DNA from: Pseudomonas sp. FP2335
Lineage (GTDB): Bacteria; Pseudomonadota; Gammaproteobacteria; Pseudomonadales; Pseudomonadaceae
Reading direction: 5' to 3'
Length of the DNA stretch: 64,000 nt
NCBI RefSeq assembly: GCF_030687535.1
Contig: NZ_CP117437.1
Coordinates: 3,431,501-3,495,500, forward strand
The notes under the pieces are model-generated. The model saw only the letters and a list, made by a program, of their open reading frames with translations, did not search any database and was not told where the DNA came from. Below are positions 17,732-26,814 of this stretch, piece by piece. Position numbers and translations under genes: made by a program. How positions within the stretch are numbered: position 1 is the stretch's first letter; the number at the start of each line of letters is the position of its first letter.

Positions 17732-18479
17732 TACCCACCTCCCCGGCCGGCACGGCGGCCGGCCCTTGCTGCTGAAAATCCACCCAGTGCAACGGCACCG
17801 CACTTTCCTCGCGGGCCTTGCCCGGTGCGCTCGGCATCGCACTGCAACGGTCCTGCTGTTCGGCCTGCATGAAGTCCACGGCCTCCTCTTCCCACACCTT
17901 GTCGAGGGCCTCGAGGGAGTCGTCACGCGGCTCGGCGGCGACCTGGGCACGCACCTCGGCCACGGCCTGGTGCGGCTCGGCGCCGGCGATCTGCAACAAC
18001 GCACGGAAGCAACTGGCATAGGCGCTTTCGCGCTCCTCCAGACGTGCGCCGAGCAAGGCCAACAGGTGCGCCACATCCGCCAGGCCCTCGCGGGCCTCGA
18101 TGTCTTCGCGGGTCGACAAGAACTCCAGGTACAGCGGGATGTAGTCCGGCAGCTCCTTGACGCCGATGGCAAACCCGGCGGCCTCGTACTGGGCCATCAT
18201 GTCGACCATGGCCTGGCCACGGTCGCGGGACTCGCCATGCACGTGCTCGAACAACAGCAGCGACAACGAACGCCCACGGCCAAACAGCGCGCCGTAGTGT
18301 TCCTGGCCATCCATCAGGTCGTTGGCGCAGATCAGTTCCAGCAGCTCGAACAGCGCACCGCGTTGCTTGGGGCTGATTTCCCGCGACTCGATGATCGCCT
18401 GCTCCAATTCATCGCGGCCGCTCACCAGGCGCTCGGTGGGATAGTCCAGCAGCAGCGAAATCACTTTAAGAATGCGCAT
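17724..18479 (-). CDS. narJ: Nitrate reductase assembly chaperone NarJ
   Basis: A 251-residue cytoplasmic TorD/NarJ-family chaperone needed for Mo cofactor insertion into NarG and for membrane targeting. It starts MRILKVISLLLDYPTERL and has the YVPLYLEFLS-like segment (DYIPLYLEFLSTR) and acidic C-terminal tail typical of NarJ. Located between narH (3-nt gap) and narI (overlap). Confidence 0.92.
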   Translation of the reverse strand: MRILKVISLLLDYPTERLVSGRDELEQAIIESREISPKQRGALFELLELICANDLMDGQEHYGALFGRGRSLSLLLFEHVHGESRDRGQAMVDMMAQYEAAGFAIGVKELPDYIPLYLEFLSTREDIEAREGLADVAHLLALLGARLEERESAYASCFRALLQIAGAEPHQAVAEVRAQVAAEPRDDSLEALDKVWEEEAVDFMQAEQQDRCSAMPSAPGKAREESAVPLHWVDFQQQGPAAVPAGEVGNV

Positions 18480-18482
18480 GGC

Positions 18483-20021
18483 TCAGTCCTCCCAGATCTG
18501 GACGGTTTTCAACACGTCGCGGCGGTTGGCCTTCTTGGCGCCGAACATATTGGTGTCGGAACTGCCGCTGCAGCCGCTGCCAAAGCTGAAACCACAACCG
18601 GAACGCTCGGCGAACGCGTCGCTCATGGCGTCTTCGCGGTGCGCACTCGGCACCACAAACCGGTCCTCGTAGTTGGCGATGGCCAGGTAGCGATACATCT
18701 CCTCCACCTGAGGCACCGTCAGGCCGACGTCTTCGAGCACTTGCAGATCCTGCACGCCGTCGACTTGCTGGGAACGTTTGAACGCACGCATCGCCAGCAA
18801 GCGTTTCAGCGCGCGCTTGACCGGTTTTTCATCGCCCGCCGTGAGCATATTGGCCAGGTAGCGCAGGGGGATGCGCAGGCTGTCGACATCCGGGATCACC
18901 CCGTTCATGCCCACGGTGCCAGCGGCCGCTGCGTTCTGGATGGGCGAAAGTGGCGGCACGTACCAGACCATCGGCAAGGTGCGGTATTCGGGGTGCAGCG
19001 GCAGCGCGAGTTTCCAGTCCACGGCCATTTTGTACACCGGCGAGCGCTGCGCCGAGTCGATCACCGACTGTGGCACACCATCGGCCAGGGCCTGACGGAT
19101 CACCGCCGGGTCGTTGGGGTCGAGGAAAATTTCCAGCTGTTTCTCGTACAGGTCCTGCTCGCTGGCGGTGCTCGCCACTTCGCTGATGCGGTCGGCGTCA
19201 TACAGCAACACGCCGAGGTAGCGAATGCGACCGACGCAGGTTTCGGCGCACACCGTCGGCATGCCGGCCTCGATGCGCGGGTAGCAGAAGATGCACTTCT
19301 CGGACTTGCCGCTCTTCCAGTTGAAGTAGATTTTCTTGTACGGGCAGCCGCTGATGCACATGCGCCAGCCACGGCATTTTTCCTGGTCGATCAGCACGAT
19401 GCCGTCTTCTTCGCGCTTGTAGATCGCGCCGCTGGGGCACGACGCCGCGCACGCCGGGTTGAGGCAGTGCTCGCACAGGCGCGGCAGGTACATCATGAAG
19501 GTGTTTTCGTACTCACCGTAGATGTCGGCCTGGATCTGGTCGAAGTTCTTGTCCTTGCGACGCTTGGCGAATTCGGTACCGAGGATTTCCTCCCAGTTCG
19601 GCCCCCACTCGATTTTCTGCATGCGCTTGCCCGACACCACCGAACGTGGGCGTGCAGTGGGTTGGTGTTCGCCCAGCGGTGCAGTGTGCAGGTGCTGGTA
19701 GTCAAAATCGAACGGCTCGTAGTAGTCGTCCAGGCCCGGCAGGTCAGGGTTGGCAAAGATGTTCGCGAGCACGCGGAACTTGCCGCCGATGCGCGGGTTG
19801 ATCGTGCCGTTGGCGTTGCGCTGCCAGCCGCCCTTCCACTTGTCCTGGTTTTCCCACTCCTTGGGGTAGCCGATGCCGGGCTTGGATTCGACGTTGTTGA
19901 ACCACGCGTATTCCATGCCTTCGCGGCTGGTCCAGACGTTTTTGCAGGTGATCGAGCAGGTGTGGCAGCCGATGCATTTGTCCAGGTTGAGGACCATGCC
20001 GATTTGTGAGCGGATTTTCAT
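18483..20021 (-). CDS. narH: Nitrate reductase beta subunit NarH
   Basis: A 512-residue iron-sulfur subunit carrying three 4Fe-4S and one 3Fe-4S clusters between NarI and NarG. Cys groups: CIGCHTCSITC (residues 16-26), CEHCLNPACAASC, CRGWRMCISGC (Trp in place of Cys, as expected for the 3Fe-4S site) and CIFCYPR. The C-terminal GCGFSFGSGCSG segment is a Gly/Cys-rich tail. One base separates it from narG. Confidence 0.96.
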   Translation of the reverse strand: MKIRSQIGMVLNLDKCIGCHTCSITCKNVWTSREGMEYAWFNNVESKPGIGYPKEWENQDKWKGGWQRNANGTINPRIGGKFRVLANIFANPDLPGLDDYYEPFDFDYQHLHTAPLGEHQPTARPRSVVSGKRMQKIEWGPNWEEILGTEFAKRRKDKNFDQIQADIYGEYENTFMMYLPRLCEHCLNPACAASCPSGAIYKREEDGIVLIDQEKCRGWRMCISGCPYKKIYFNWKSGKSEKCIFCYPRIEAGMPTVCAETCVGRIRYLGVLLYDADRISEVASTASEQDLYEKQLEIFLDPNDPAVIRQALADGVPQSVIDSAQRSPVYKMAVDWKLALPLHPEYRTLPMVWYVPPLSPIQNAAAAGTVGMNGVIPDVDSLRIPLRYLANMLTAGDEKPVKRALKRLLAMRAFKRSQQVDGVQDLQVLEDVGLTVPQVEEMYRYLAIANYEDRFVVPSAHREDAMSDAFAERSGCGFSFGSGCSGSSDTNMFGAKKANRRDVLKTVQIWED

Positions 20022-20022
20022 C

Positions 20023-23000
20023 TCAGTTCTCCTCGATGTCAGTCGGCAATGGGCGTGGCAGGTCATCGCCATGGGAGCCATCGAGCCAGTCGACCTTGGC
20101 CATCTTGCGCACCACGACAAACTCGTCGCGGTTGCAACCGACCGTGCCGTAATAGTTGAAACCGTAGGCCTGCTGGGCATAGCCGCCGATCATGTGGGTC
20201 GGCTTGAGCACCACGCGGGTCACCGAGTTGTGGTGGCCGCCACGGGTCTTGGTGGTTTCCGAGCCCGGCACGTTCACGATGCGTTCCTGGGCGTGGTACA
20301 TCATCACCATGCCCTCCTTGACGCGCTGGCTGACCACCGCGCGGGCGGTCAGTGCGCCATTGACGTTGAAGCATTCGATCCAGTCGTTGTCCTCGATGCC
20401 GGCGCGTTTCGCGTCGATCTCCGAGAGCCACACAATCGGCCCGCCACGGCTCAGGGTGAGCATCAGCAGGTTGTCGCTGTAGGTGCTGTGGATGCCCCAC
20501 TTCTGGTGCGGGGTGATCCAGTTCAGCACGATCTCCGGCTCGCCATTGCTGCGCTTGCCCTTCACCCCTTCGATGGTGCGGGTGTTGACCGGCGGCCGGT
20601 AGCTCATCAGTTGTTCGCCGAAGGCCTGCATCCACGGGTGGTCCTGGTAGAACTGCTGGCGGCCGGTGATGGTGCGCCATGGGATGTTTTCATGGACGTT
20701 GGTGTAACCGGCGTTGTAGCTCACGTGATCGTCTTCCAGGCCCGACCAGGTGGGGCTGGAAATGATCTTGCGCGGCTGCGCCTGGATGTCGCGGAAGCGA
20801 ATCGCCTCGTGGGCCTTGGGCAATGCCAGGTGGCTGTGGTCGATGCCGGTGAATTCCGACAGCGCCGCCCACGCCTTGACTGCCACGTGACCATTGGTTT
20901 CCGGGGCCAGGGACAGAATGACCTCGGCCGCATCAATGGCCGTGTCGATCTTCGGCCGCCCCTGGCTGATGCCCGCCTCGCCTTCGTGATGATTCAGCTC
21001 ACCAAGGAACTCGACCTCGTCATCGGTATTCCAGTTGATGCCCTTGCCGCCGTTGCCGAGCTTTTCCAGCAACGGGCCGAGGGAGGTGAATTTCTTGTAG
21101 ATGTTCGGGTAGTCACGCTCCACCACCGCCATGTTCGGCGCGTTCTTGCCGGGCACGGGCGCCACACCGGCGCTTTTCCAGTCGGTGCCGCCGAATGGCT
21201 GGGCCAGTTCACCAACGCTGTCATGCATCAGCGGCACGGTGACCAGGTCCTGCTCGACACCCAGGTGCCCGACCGCCATGGCCGAGAACGTCTTGGCGAT
21301 GCCCTTGTAGATTTCCCAGTCGGAGCGCGACTCCCACGCCGGGTCGATCGCCGCCGACAAGGGGTGGATGAACGGGTGCATGTCCGAGGTGTTCATGTCG
21401 TCTTTTTCGTACCAGGTGGCGGTCGGCAGGACGATGTCGGAATACACGCAGGTGGACGACATGCGGAAGTCCAGGGTGGTCACCAGATCCAGCTTGCCAA
21501 TGGCACCGTCGTCGACCCATTCGGCTTCGGTGGGCTTGCTCTCGCCGCCAAAACCGATGTCTTCGTTCATCACGCCGTTCTTGGTGCCCAGCAGGTACTT
21601 GAGCATGTACTCGTGGCCCTTGCCCGACGAACCGAGCAGGTTGGAACGCCAGATGAACATGTTGCGCGGGAAGTTCACCGGGCTGTCCGGTTGTTCGCAG
21701 GCGAAGCGCAAGGTGCCGTCCTGCCAGGCCTTGACCACGTAGTCCTTGGGCGCCATGCCCGCCGCCGCCGCATCACGGCAGATGTGCAGCGGGTTGGTGT
21801 TGAGTTGCGGCGCGCTGGGCAGCCAGCCGGCGCGTTCGGCGCGGATGTTGTAATCCAGGGCGTGGGTGGGGAACTGCGCCTTGTCTGCCAGGGGCGAGAG
21901 CACGTCGTGCATGTTCATTTTTTCGTGGCGCCACTGCGAGCTGTGGCCGTAGAAGAAACTGGTGCCGTTCATCTGGCGCGGCGGACGGTTCCAGTCCAGG
22001 CCAAAGGCAAGGGGCAGCCAGCCGCATTGCGGGCGCAGTTTTTCCTGGCCGACGTAGTGTGCCCAGCCGCCACCGCTCTGACCGACGCACCCGCAGAGCA
22101 TGAGCATGTTGATCAGGCCACGGTAGTTCATGTCCATGTGGTACCAGTGGTTCATCGCCGCGCCGACGATGATCATCGAGCGTCCACGGGTCTTGTCGGC
22201 GTTGTCGGCGAATTCGCGGGCGATCTGGATCGCCTTCTCGCGGCTGACGCCGGTGATCGCTTCCTGCCAGGCCGGGGTGCCGGGCACGCTGGCGTCGTCG
22301 TAGTCCCTGGCCACGTTGCTGCCGCCCAGGCCACGGTCGATGGCCAGGTTGGCGGCGGACAGGTCGAACACACTGGCAACCTTGGCCACGCTGCCATCGG
22401 CCAGCACTACGCTGTGCACCGGCACGCGGCGGAACTGCACGGCCTCACCGGCCACGTGCTGGAAGTGCTCGTGGGCTTCACCGGCAAAATACGGGAAGGC
22501 CACTTCAGCGACGTCGCCACCGATCAGGCTGAGTTTCAGGTCAATCGCGCGGCCTTCACCGCCCTCTTTGGCGAGGATGTTCCACTTGCCCTTCTCGCCC
22601 CAGCGGTAGCCGATAGAGCCTTGTGGCGATACCAGCGCGCCGCTCTCGTCGAGGGCGATGGTTTTCCATTCCGGGTTGTTGTCCTGGCCGAGGTTGTCGA
22701 TCAGGTCCGAGGCGCGCAGGAAGCGGTCCGGCTGGAAACCGGCGCCGGGGGCGAAACCGGTCACCGGCTTGAGCATCACCAGCACCGGCAGGTCGGTGTA
22801 GCGCTTGGCGTAGTCGGTGAAATAGGCGCTCGGGTGGTCCAGGTGAAATTCCTTGAAGATCACATGGTTGAAGGCCTGGGCCAACGCGGCGTCGGTGCCC
22901 TGCTTGGGGTTGAGCCACAGGTCGGTGAGCTTGGCCACTTCCGAATAGTCGGGGGTGATGGCCACGGTCTTGGTGCCCTTGTAACGCACCTCGGTGAAGA

Positions 23001-23796
23001 AGTGCGCGTCGGGGGTACGGGTCTGCGGGACGTTGGAACCCCAGGCGATGATGTAGTTGGAGTTGTACCAGTCGGCCGATTCCGGCACGTCGGTCTGCTC
23101 GCCCCACACCATCGGCGAGGCGGGCGGCAGGTCGCAGTACCAGTCGTAGAAACTCAGGCACACGCCGCCCAGCAGCGACAGGTAACGGGAGCCCGCCGCA
23201 TAGCTGACCATGGACATGGCCGGGATCGGCGAGAACCCGACGATGCGGTCCGGCCCATATTGCTTGATGGTGTAGACGTTGGAGGCGGCGATGATCTCGT
23301 TCACCTCCTCCCAGTTGGAGCGGATAAACCCGCCCATGCCGCGCTTGCTCTTGTACGATTCGGCCTTGGCCTTGTCCTCGACAATGCTCGCCCAGGCCTC
23401 CACAGGCGCCAGGGTCAGGCGCGCTTCACGCCACAGCTTGAGCAGCGGCTTGCGGATCTTCGGGTACTTGAGGCGGTTGGCGCTGTAGATGTACCAGCTG
23501 TAGCTCGCGCCGCGCGGGCAACCCCGGGGCTCGTGGTTGGGCAGGTCGTTGCGGGTACGCGGGTAGTCGGTCTGCTGGGTTTCCCAGGTGATCAGGCCGT
23601 TCTTCACGTAGATCTTCCACGAGCAGGAACCGGTGCAGTTCACCCCGTGGGTGGAGCGCACGATCTTGTCGTACTGCCAGCGCGAACGGTAGACGTTTTC
23701 CCAGTCGCGGGACTCTTTGCGGGTCTCGCCGTGGCCGTTGGAGAACTCGTCTTGCTTGCGGTTGAAGAACCGCAATTGATCCAGTAAGTGACTCAT
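20023..23796 (-). CDS. narG: Respiratory nitrate reductase alpha subunit NarG
   Basis: A 1257-residue catalytic subunit that reduces nitrate to nitrite at a Mo-bisMGD site on the cytoplasmic side. FS0 cluster ligands are visible as His50, Cys54 and Cys58 in THGVNCTGSC and Cys93 in RGCPRG; the Mo-ligand Asp lies in the ADWYNSNY segment. No Tat signal peptide, as expected of Nar rather than Nap; the N-terminal MSHLLDQLRFF is the usual vestigial motif. Full normal length. Confidence 0.97.
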   Translation of the reverse strand: MSHLLDQLRFFNRKQDEFSNGHGETRKESRDWENVYRSRWQYDKIVRSTHGVNCTGSCSWKIYVKNGLITWETQQTDYPRTRNDLPNHEPRGCPRGASYSWYIYSANRLKYPKIRKPLLKLWREARLTLAPVEAWASIVEDKAKAESYKSKRGMGGFIRSNWEEVNEIIAASNVYTIKQYGPDRIVGFSPIPAMSMVSYAAGSRYLSLLGGVCLSFYDWYCDLPPASPMVWGEQTDVPESADWYNSNYIIAWGSNVPQTRTPDAHFFTEVRYKGTKTVAITPDYSEVAKLTDLWLNPKQGTDAALAQAFNHVIFKEFHLDHPSAYFTDYAKRYTDLPVLVMLKPVTGFAPGAGFQPDRFLRASDLIDNLGQDNNPEWKTIALDESGALVSPQGSIGYRWGEKGKWNILAKEGGEGRAIDLKLSLIGGDVAEVAFPYFAGEAHEHFQHVAGEAVQFRRVPVHSVVLADGSVAKVASVFDLSAANLAIDRGLGGSNVARDYDDASVPGTPAWQEAITGVSREKAIQIAREFADNADKTRGRSMIIVGAAMNHWYHMDMNYRGLINMLMLCGCVGQSGGGWAHYVGQEKLRPQCGWLPLAFGLDWNRPPRQMNGTSFFYGHSSQWRHEKMNMHDVLSPLADKAQFPTHALDYNIRAERAGWLPSAPQLNTNPLHICRDAAAAGMAPKDYVVKAWQDGTLRFACEQPDSPVNFPRNMFIWRSNLLGSSGKGHEYMLKYLLGTKNGVMNEDIGFGGESKPTEAEWVDDGAIGKLDLVTTLDFRMSSTCVYSDIVLPTATWYEKDDMNTSDMHPFIHPLSAAIDPAWESRSDWEIYKGIAKTFSAMAVGHLGVEQDLVTVPLMHDSVGELAQPFGGTDWKSAGVAPVPGKNAPNMAVVERDYPNIYKKFTSLGPLLEKLGNGGKGINWNTDDEVEFLGELNHHEGEAGISQGRPKIDTAIDAAEVILSLAPETNGHVAVKAWAALSEFTGIDHSHLALPKAHEAIRFRDIQAQPRKIISSPTWSGLEDDHVSYNAGYTNVHENIPWRTITGRQQFYQDHPWMQAFGEQLMSYRPPVNTRTIEGVKGKRSNGEPEIVLNWITPHQKWGIHSTYSDNLLMLTLSRGGPIVWLSEIDAKRAGIEDNDWIECFNVNGALTARAVVSQRVKEGMVMMYHAQERIVNVPGSETTKTRGGHHNSVTRVVLKPTHMIGGYAQQAYGFNYYGTVGCNRDEFVVVRKMAKVDWLDGSHGDDLPRPLPTDIEEN

Positions 23797-23853
23797 GATG
23801 CTTTCCTCATCAGGCGTGCCGTGGGGTGCGTTGCCCCGCGAATTCGTGGTCGA

Positions 23854-25251
23854 TCAGCAGGGTGTGGCGCAGCCTTTGCGGGCGTACCACCACCAGGTCA
23901 CGACGATGCAGCTCAGGTAGAAACCGACAAACATGTAGAAGGCCATCGCCGGGCTGCCGGTGGCGGCCATGGACGAGCCGAAGGATTTGGGGATGAAGAA
24001 CGCGCCGAACGCGCCCATGGCCGAGCTGAACCCCAGCACCGCAGCAGACTCCTTGCCGGCATCCTTCAGGGCCTGTTCACGCACCGCAGCGGGTTTGCCG
24101 GCGCTGGCCTTCTCGTGAACGGTGCGGAAGATCACCGGGATCATGCGGAAGGTGGAGCCGTTGCCGATGCCGGTGGTGATAAACAGCAGCATGAACATGC
24201 CGAGAAAGCCGTAGAAGCTGCCCGCCTCACCGTTCTGCGGCAGGAAGTGCAGCACGCCGAACACCATCACGATCATCAGCACGAAGTTCCACAGGGTCAC
24301 CCGCGCCCCGCCCAACTTGTCTGCCAGCCAGCCGCCCAATGGGCGTACCAGCGCGCCCACCAGTGGGCCGAGAAAGGCGAACTTGAGGGCGACCACGTCC
24401 GGGAAGGAGGTCTTGATCAGCAGCGGGAATGCCGCCGAGAAGCCGATGAACGAACCAAAGGTCGCCAGGTACAACCAGCACATCAGCCAGTTGTGCTTGC
24501 GCTTGAAGATCACCGCCTGGTCGCTGAACGAGGCACGGGCGCTGGACAGGTCATTCATGCCGAACCACGCCGCCACGGTGACGGTGAGGATGAACGGCAC
24601 CCAGATGAAACCGGCGTTCTGCAACCATAGTTGGCTGCCATCGGCCAGGGTCTGCGGCTGGCCACCGAGTGCCCCGAATGCGGCGAAGGTGATCACCAGC
24701 GGCACGCAGAACTGCATCACCGACACCCCCAGGTTACCCAGGCCAGCGTTCAAGCCGAGGGCGGTGCCCTGCTGGGCCTTGGGGTAGAAAAAGCTGATGT
24801 TGGACATGCTGGAGGCGAAGTTGCCGCCGCCAAAACCACAGAGCAAGGCGATCAGCACAAACACGCTGTAGGGCGTGCCCGGGTCTTGCACCGCAAAGCC
24901 CATCCACAGCGACGGCAGCAGCAAGGACGCGGTGCTCAGGGCGGTCCAGCGGCGCCCGCCGAAGATCGGCACCATGAACGAATAGAACACGCGCAAGGTG
25001 GCACCGGACAGGCCCGGCAATGCCGCCAACCAGAACAGCTGGTCGGTGGTGAAACTGAACCCGATGGCGTTGAGGCGCACGATCACCGTGCTCCACACCA
25101 TCCACACCGCAAACGCCAGCAACAGCGCGGGGATCGAGATCCACAGGTTGCGGGTCGCGGTTTTCTTGCCGCTGGCGCCCCAGAACGCCGGGTCTTCGGG
25201 GCGCCAGTCGTGGATCACCGGGCCCGATTCGGGCTTTTGCGCGATGGACAT
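23854..25251 (-). CDS. narK2: Nitrate/nitrite transporter NarK2
   Basis: A 465-residue MFS protein with 12 predicted helices, of the NarK2 (nitrate/nitrite exchange) branch: VIHDWRPEDPAFW N-terminus, the nitrate-signature Gly-rich segments GFGGGNFASSMSNISFFYP and GFSSAMGAFGAFFIP. The start is ATG 25251, seven nt from AAGGAG; ATG 25257 lies directly on that site. It follows narK1 by 2 nt. Confidence 0.9.
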   Translation of the reverse strand: MSIAQKPESGPVIHDWRPEDPAFWGASGKKTATRNLWISIPALLLAFAVWMVWSTVIVRLNAIGFSFTTDQLFWLAALPGLSGATLRVFYSFMVPIFGGRRWTALSTASLLLPSLWMGFAVQDPGTPYSVFVLIALLCGFGGGNFASSMSNISFFYPKAQQGTALGLNAGLGNLGVSVMQFCVPLVITFAAFGALGGQPQTLADGSQLWLQNAGFIWVPFILTVTVAAWFGMNDLSSARASFSDQAVIFKRKHNWLMCWLYLATFGSFIGFSAAFPLLIKTSFPDVVALKFAFLGPLVGALVRPLGGWLADKLGGARVTLWNFVLMIVMVFGVLHFLPQNGEAGSFYGFLGMFMLLFITTGIGNGSTFRMIPVIFRTVHEKASAGKPAAVREQALKDAGKESAAVLGFSSAMGAFGAFFIPKSFGSSMAATGSPAMAFYMFVGFYLSCIVVTWWWYARKGCATPC

Positions 25252-25253
25252 GA

Positions 25254-26504
25254 TCATTCTCCTTGGAGCGCTTGTTTGCCGAGCAACGGCTGTTGGCGAA
25301 TTTCGCTGAGGTACATCCAGGTCAGGGATACCCAGACCACGCCGTACATCAACATGAAGCAGGACGAGCGCACGCCGGTGAGGTCCACCAGGGCGCCAAA
25401 CATGATCGGCAGCACAAACCCGCCCAGGCCACCGGCCAGGCCGACGATGCCGGACACCGCGCCCATGTTTTGCGGGTAGTCATTGGCGATGTACTTGAAG
25501 ACCGAGGCCTTGCCAAATGCGAAGGCGATGCCCATCACAAACAGCAGCACGGTGAACAAGGTGGGGCTGAGGCCGATATGGAAATCCAGGGGGCCATTGA
25601 CGGTCATCACTTGCAGTTGGGTCTGCGGGTAGCTGAGCAGGAACAGGCAGATCCAGCTCACCCACAGCACCCACCAGGTCACGCTTTGCGCGCCCCAGCG
25701 ATCAGACATCCAGCCGCCCACTGCGCGCAGCACACCGCCGGGCAGGGAGAAACACGCGGCCAGCAGCGCCGCGCTTTGCAGGCTGAAGCCGTATTCCTGC
25801 ACGTAGTACTTGGTCACCCACAGCGCCAGCGCGACGTAACCACCGAACACAATCGAGTAGTACTGGCAGTAGCGCCACACGGCCGGGTCTTTCAGACACA
25901 GCAACTGCTGGCGCAGGGTCGCGCCACCGGCGCTGCGGTGGGTCTTGTTTTCGCTGGTGAGGAACCAGAACAACAGCGCGGTGATAAACAGGATTGCGCT
26001 GAACACCTTGGGCACCAGGTGCCAGGTGCCGAGGGCGATCAGCGCCGGGGCGAGAAACTTGGTCACCGCCGCTCCCGCGTTGCCGGCACCGAACACGCCC
26101 ATGGCAAAGCCCTGGTTGTCTTTGTCGAACCACTTGGCGACGTACGCAATGCCCACCGAAAACGAGCCGCCGGCCAGGCCGACAAACAGGCCGAGCACCA
26201 GGAACTGCCAGTAGGCGGTGGCGTAGGTGATCAGGTACAGCGGCAGCACGCAGGCGAGCATCAGCAGGAAGAACACGATGCGCCCGCCGAAGCGGTCGGT
26301 GAGCAGTCCCAGCGGCAAGCGCACCAGGGAACCGGTCAACACCGGCGTGGCGGCCAGCAGGCCGAACTGGGTTTCGTTGAGTTGCAGCAGCTCCTTGATG
26401 GGCACGCCGAGCACGGCGAACATCATCCACACCATAAAGCAGACGGTGAAGGCCAGGGTGCTCATGCCCAGCACCAGGCCTTGTCTTATACGGGGTTGAG
26501 TCAC
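25254..26504 (-). CDS. narK1: Nitrate transporter NarK1
   Basis: A 416-residue MFS protein of the NarK1 (nitrate/proton symport) branch, with GLAGGSFSVGIAYVAKWF and GIVGLAGGLGGFVLP nitrate signatures. I prefer the GTG at 26502-26504 (TQPRIRQGLV...): it has GGAG 8 nt upstream, and the DNR box would then give a ~26-nt leader. An ATG at 26531 (adding MESLSGAHT) would fall almost on the predicted transcription start and lacks a clear ribosome site. First gene of narK1K2GHJI-ppiase-moaA. Confidence 0.88.
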   Translation of the reverse strand: MTQPRIRQGLVLGMSTLAFTVCFMVWMMFAVLGVPIKELLQLNETQFGLLAATPVLTGSLVRLPLGLLTDRFGGRIVFFLLMLACVLPLYLITYATAYWQFLVLGLFVGLAGGSFSVGIAYVAKWFDKDNQGFAMGVFGAGNAGAAVTKFLAPALIALGTWHLVPKVFSAILFITALLFWFLTSENKTHRSAGGATLRQQLLCLKDPAVWRYCQYYSIVFGGYVALALWVTKYYVQEYGFSLQSAALLAACFSLPGGVLRAVGGWMSDRWGAQSVTWWVLWVSWICLFLLSYPQTQLQVMTVNGPLDFHIGLSPTLFTVLLFVMGIAFAFGKASVFKYIANDYPQNMGAVSGIVGLAGGLGGFVLPIMFGALVDLTGVRSSCFMLMYGVVWVSLTWMYLSEIRQQPLLGKQALQGE

Positions 26505-26564
26505 GGTATGCGCTCCAGAAAGTGATTCCATGAGCGCAGGTTAGGGGCGACACCCCCGCAGAAC

Positions 26565-26578
26565 TTGACCCAGATCAA
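26565..26578. promoter_or_regulatory. ANR/DNR box shared by narK1 and narX
   Basis: TTGACCCAGATCAA. Rightward, TATGCT (26602-26607) lies 33 bp from its centre, fitting a class II promoter for narXL; leftward, it predicts a narK1 start near 26530. It is the only such box in the divergent region. Confidence 0.75.
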
Positions 26579-26616
26579 CGTGGGCCGGGTGGGTATGGGG
26601 CTATGCTGACCCCGTC

Positions 26617-26632
26617 TACCTCCAAGGAGGTA
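26617..26632. promoter_or_regulatory. NarL-type 7-2-7 binding site
   Basis: TACCTCCAAGGAGGTA is a perfect 16-bp palindrome made of two TACYNM-like heptamers facing each other with a 2-bp centre, the arrangement NarL prefers. It lies just downstream of the predicted narX start and about 100 bp upstream of the predicted narK1 start. Confidence 0.65.
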
Positions 26633-26814
26633 GCCAGCAAAACAAGAGAAAGCCTTTATTTATCAATGGATTGCTCTCTTGTGCCGGCTTTTATCCGTGG
26701 GAGGGTTCGCCGGCAATTCTTTAGAGGTAGTGCGCCAGGGAAGGCCACATTCGACCCCCTTTCCCGTTCCAGGTGCGCCCATGTCCCGTTGCCGCCCCCT
26801 CCAGATCCGCCGTC

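Noticed and set aside
19873..23787. A 1300-codon open frame antisense to narG
   Set aside because: It is a high-GC shadow of narG; the opposite frame encodes full-length NarG with all motifs and operon context.
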